Under the pieces are notes generated by a model. That model ran no database searches and was not told the DNA's origin. It worked only from the letters and a program-made list of their open reading frames with translations. 25,710 nt of DNA from CAZDVQ01 sp964508975. GTDB taxonomy: Bacteria; Bacteroidota; Bacteroidia; Chitinophagales; Saprospiraceae. The stretch is from positions 1-25,710 of the forward strand of contig CAZDVQ010000061.1 of assembly GCA_964508975.1 (NCBI GenBank). Reading direction: 5' to 3'. This document shows positions 25,492 to 25,710 of this stretch, in pieces; position 1 is the stretch's first letter; each line of letters starts with the position of its first letter. A program made the position numbers and the translations under genes.

Positions 25492-25582
25492 CCCCTCCTT
25501 GAAAAGGAGGGGAGCTTATGCCTTGCCATAAATATTTGATTTACAGAAATTTGAAAGAAAAAGCCAGGCTCCCCTCCTTTTC
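25492..25582. repeat. Nested inverted repeats (CCCCTCCTT)
   Basis: A perfect hairpin of 9-bp arms and a 3-base loop (CCCCTCCTT, GAA, AAGGAGGGG) lies at 25492-25512. GAAAAGGAGGGGAG at 25501-25514 is repeated inverted at 25569-25582. This is typical of an intergenic palindromic repeat; it lacks a T-run, so it is not called a terminator. Confidence 0.7.
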
Positions 25583-25613
25583 GGCGGCTACGATTAGGAC
25601 ACATTTCTTGCTG

Positions 25614-25669
25614 CTGCCCGTAGGGCAGTCCCTTTTGGTAGCCCCGGGTCAGCGAAGCGCAACCCGGGG
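25614..25669. repeat. GC-rich stem-loops at the window end
   Basis: CTGCCC/GGGCAG (25614-25628) and CCCCGGGT/ACCCGGGG (25642-25669, with an inner GCGAAGC loop) form two adjacent hairpins. The sequence continues to the window end with another small hairpin, GCGGCAAGCCGC. No gene is visible in the last 360 bases. Confidence 0.6.
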
Positions 25670-25710
25670 TTTAAGGCGACAACAGAAAACCCGTGGCGGC
25701 AAGCCGCTTG

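Noticed and set aside
1..25710. CRISPR array, tRNA or rRNA genes
   Set aside because: No regularly spaced repeats with unique spacers and no clover-leaf or rRNA-like sequence was recognised; the tandem repeats found have 7-bp units with no spacers.

Overview
The window looks like a chromosomal segment of a free-living Bacteroidota bacterium, probably of the Saprospiria/Chitinophagia type. The support is a secreted PKD-type protein with a C-terminal type IX secretion (T9SS) sorting domain, two lipoproteins with Bacteroidota-like lipoboxes, the general absence of Shine-Dalgarno motifs before start codons, and TAnnTTTG-type -7 boxes. The genus cannot be named from the sequence.

Layout: (1) 1-464 is a gene-free, repeat-rich stretch with a GC-rich repeat and an array of seven 7-bp units. 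(2) 465-2684 is a T9SS-exported repeat protein followed by a clear intrinsic terminator. (3) 3085-4011 is a tyrosine recombinase with several substituted catalytic residues. (4) 4287-16853 is a same-strand run of ten genes, mostly tightly spaced: an intracellular subtilisin-like protease, three large unrecognised proteins (772, 351 and 663 aa), a 60-aa ORF overlapping a 118-aa gene, a 247-aa three-part protein, a 312-aa acidic and probably disordered protein, a double-headed papain-like (C70/AvrRpt2-like) cysteine protease, and a patatin-like phospholipase. None has a recognisable signal peptide. (5) 16854-18824 is repeat-rich DNA in which 135-bp direct repeats flank a rhuM-family gene. (6) 18825-19265 is a four-helix membrane protein whose 3' end runs into a second 7-bp array. 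(7) 19516-24929 is visibly more AT-rich and carries a PIF1-like helicase, a HEAT-repeat lipoprotein, a coiled-coil membrane protein (DUF6161-like) and an Apea-like HEPN protein. (8) 25060-25350 is a small lipoprotein, followed by repeat DNA that includes an inverted copy of the first 25 bases of the window.

How the genes may work together: the strongest candidate for an undescribed system is the 4287-16853 cluster. It combines two unrelated protease families, both with intact catalytic residues, with a catalytically intact phospholipase and several proteins of unknown function. Two of its small proteins (118 aa and the N-terminus of the 247-aa protein) resemble the trypsin-co-occurring Trypco2 layout known from bacterial conflict systems. 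A reasonable inference is a protease-regulated, membrane-damaging cytoplasmic system or a set of effectors, but no delivery apparatus or nucleotide-sensing module is seen here. A family of roughly 100-bp GC-rich repeats lies before, inside and after the cluster. All domain names come from motif recognition by eye; no database search was run.
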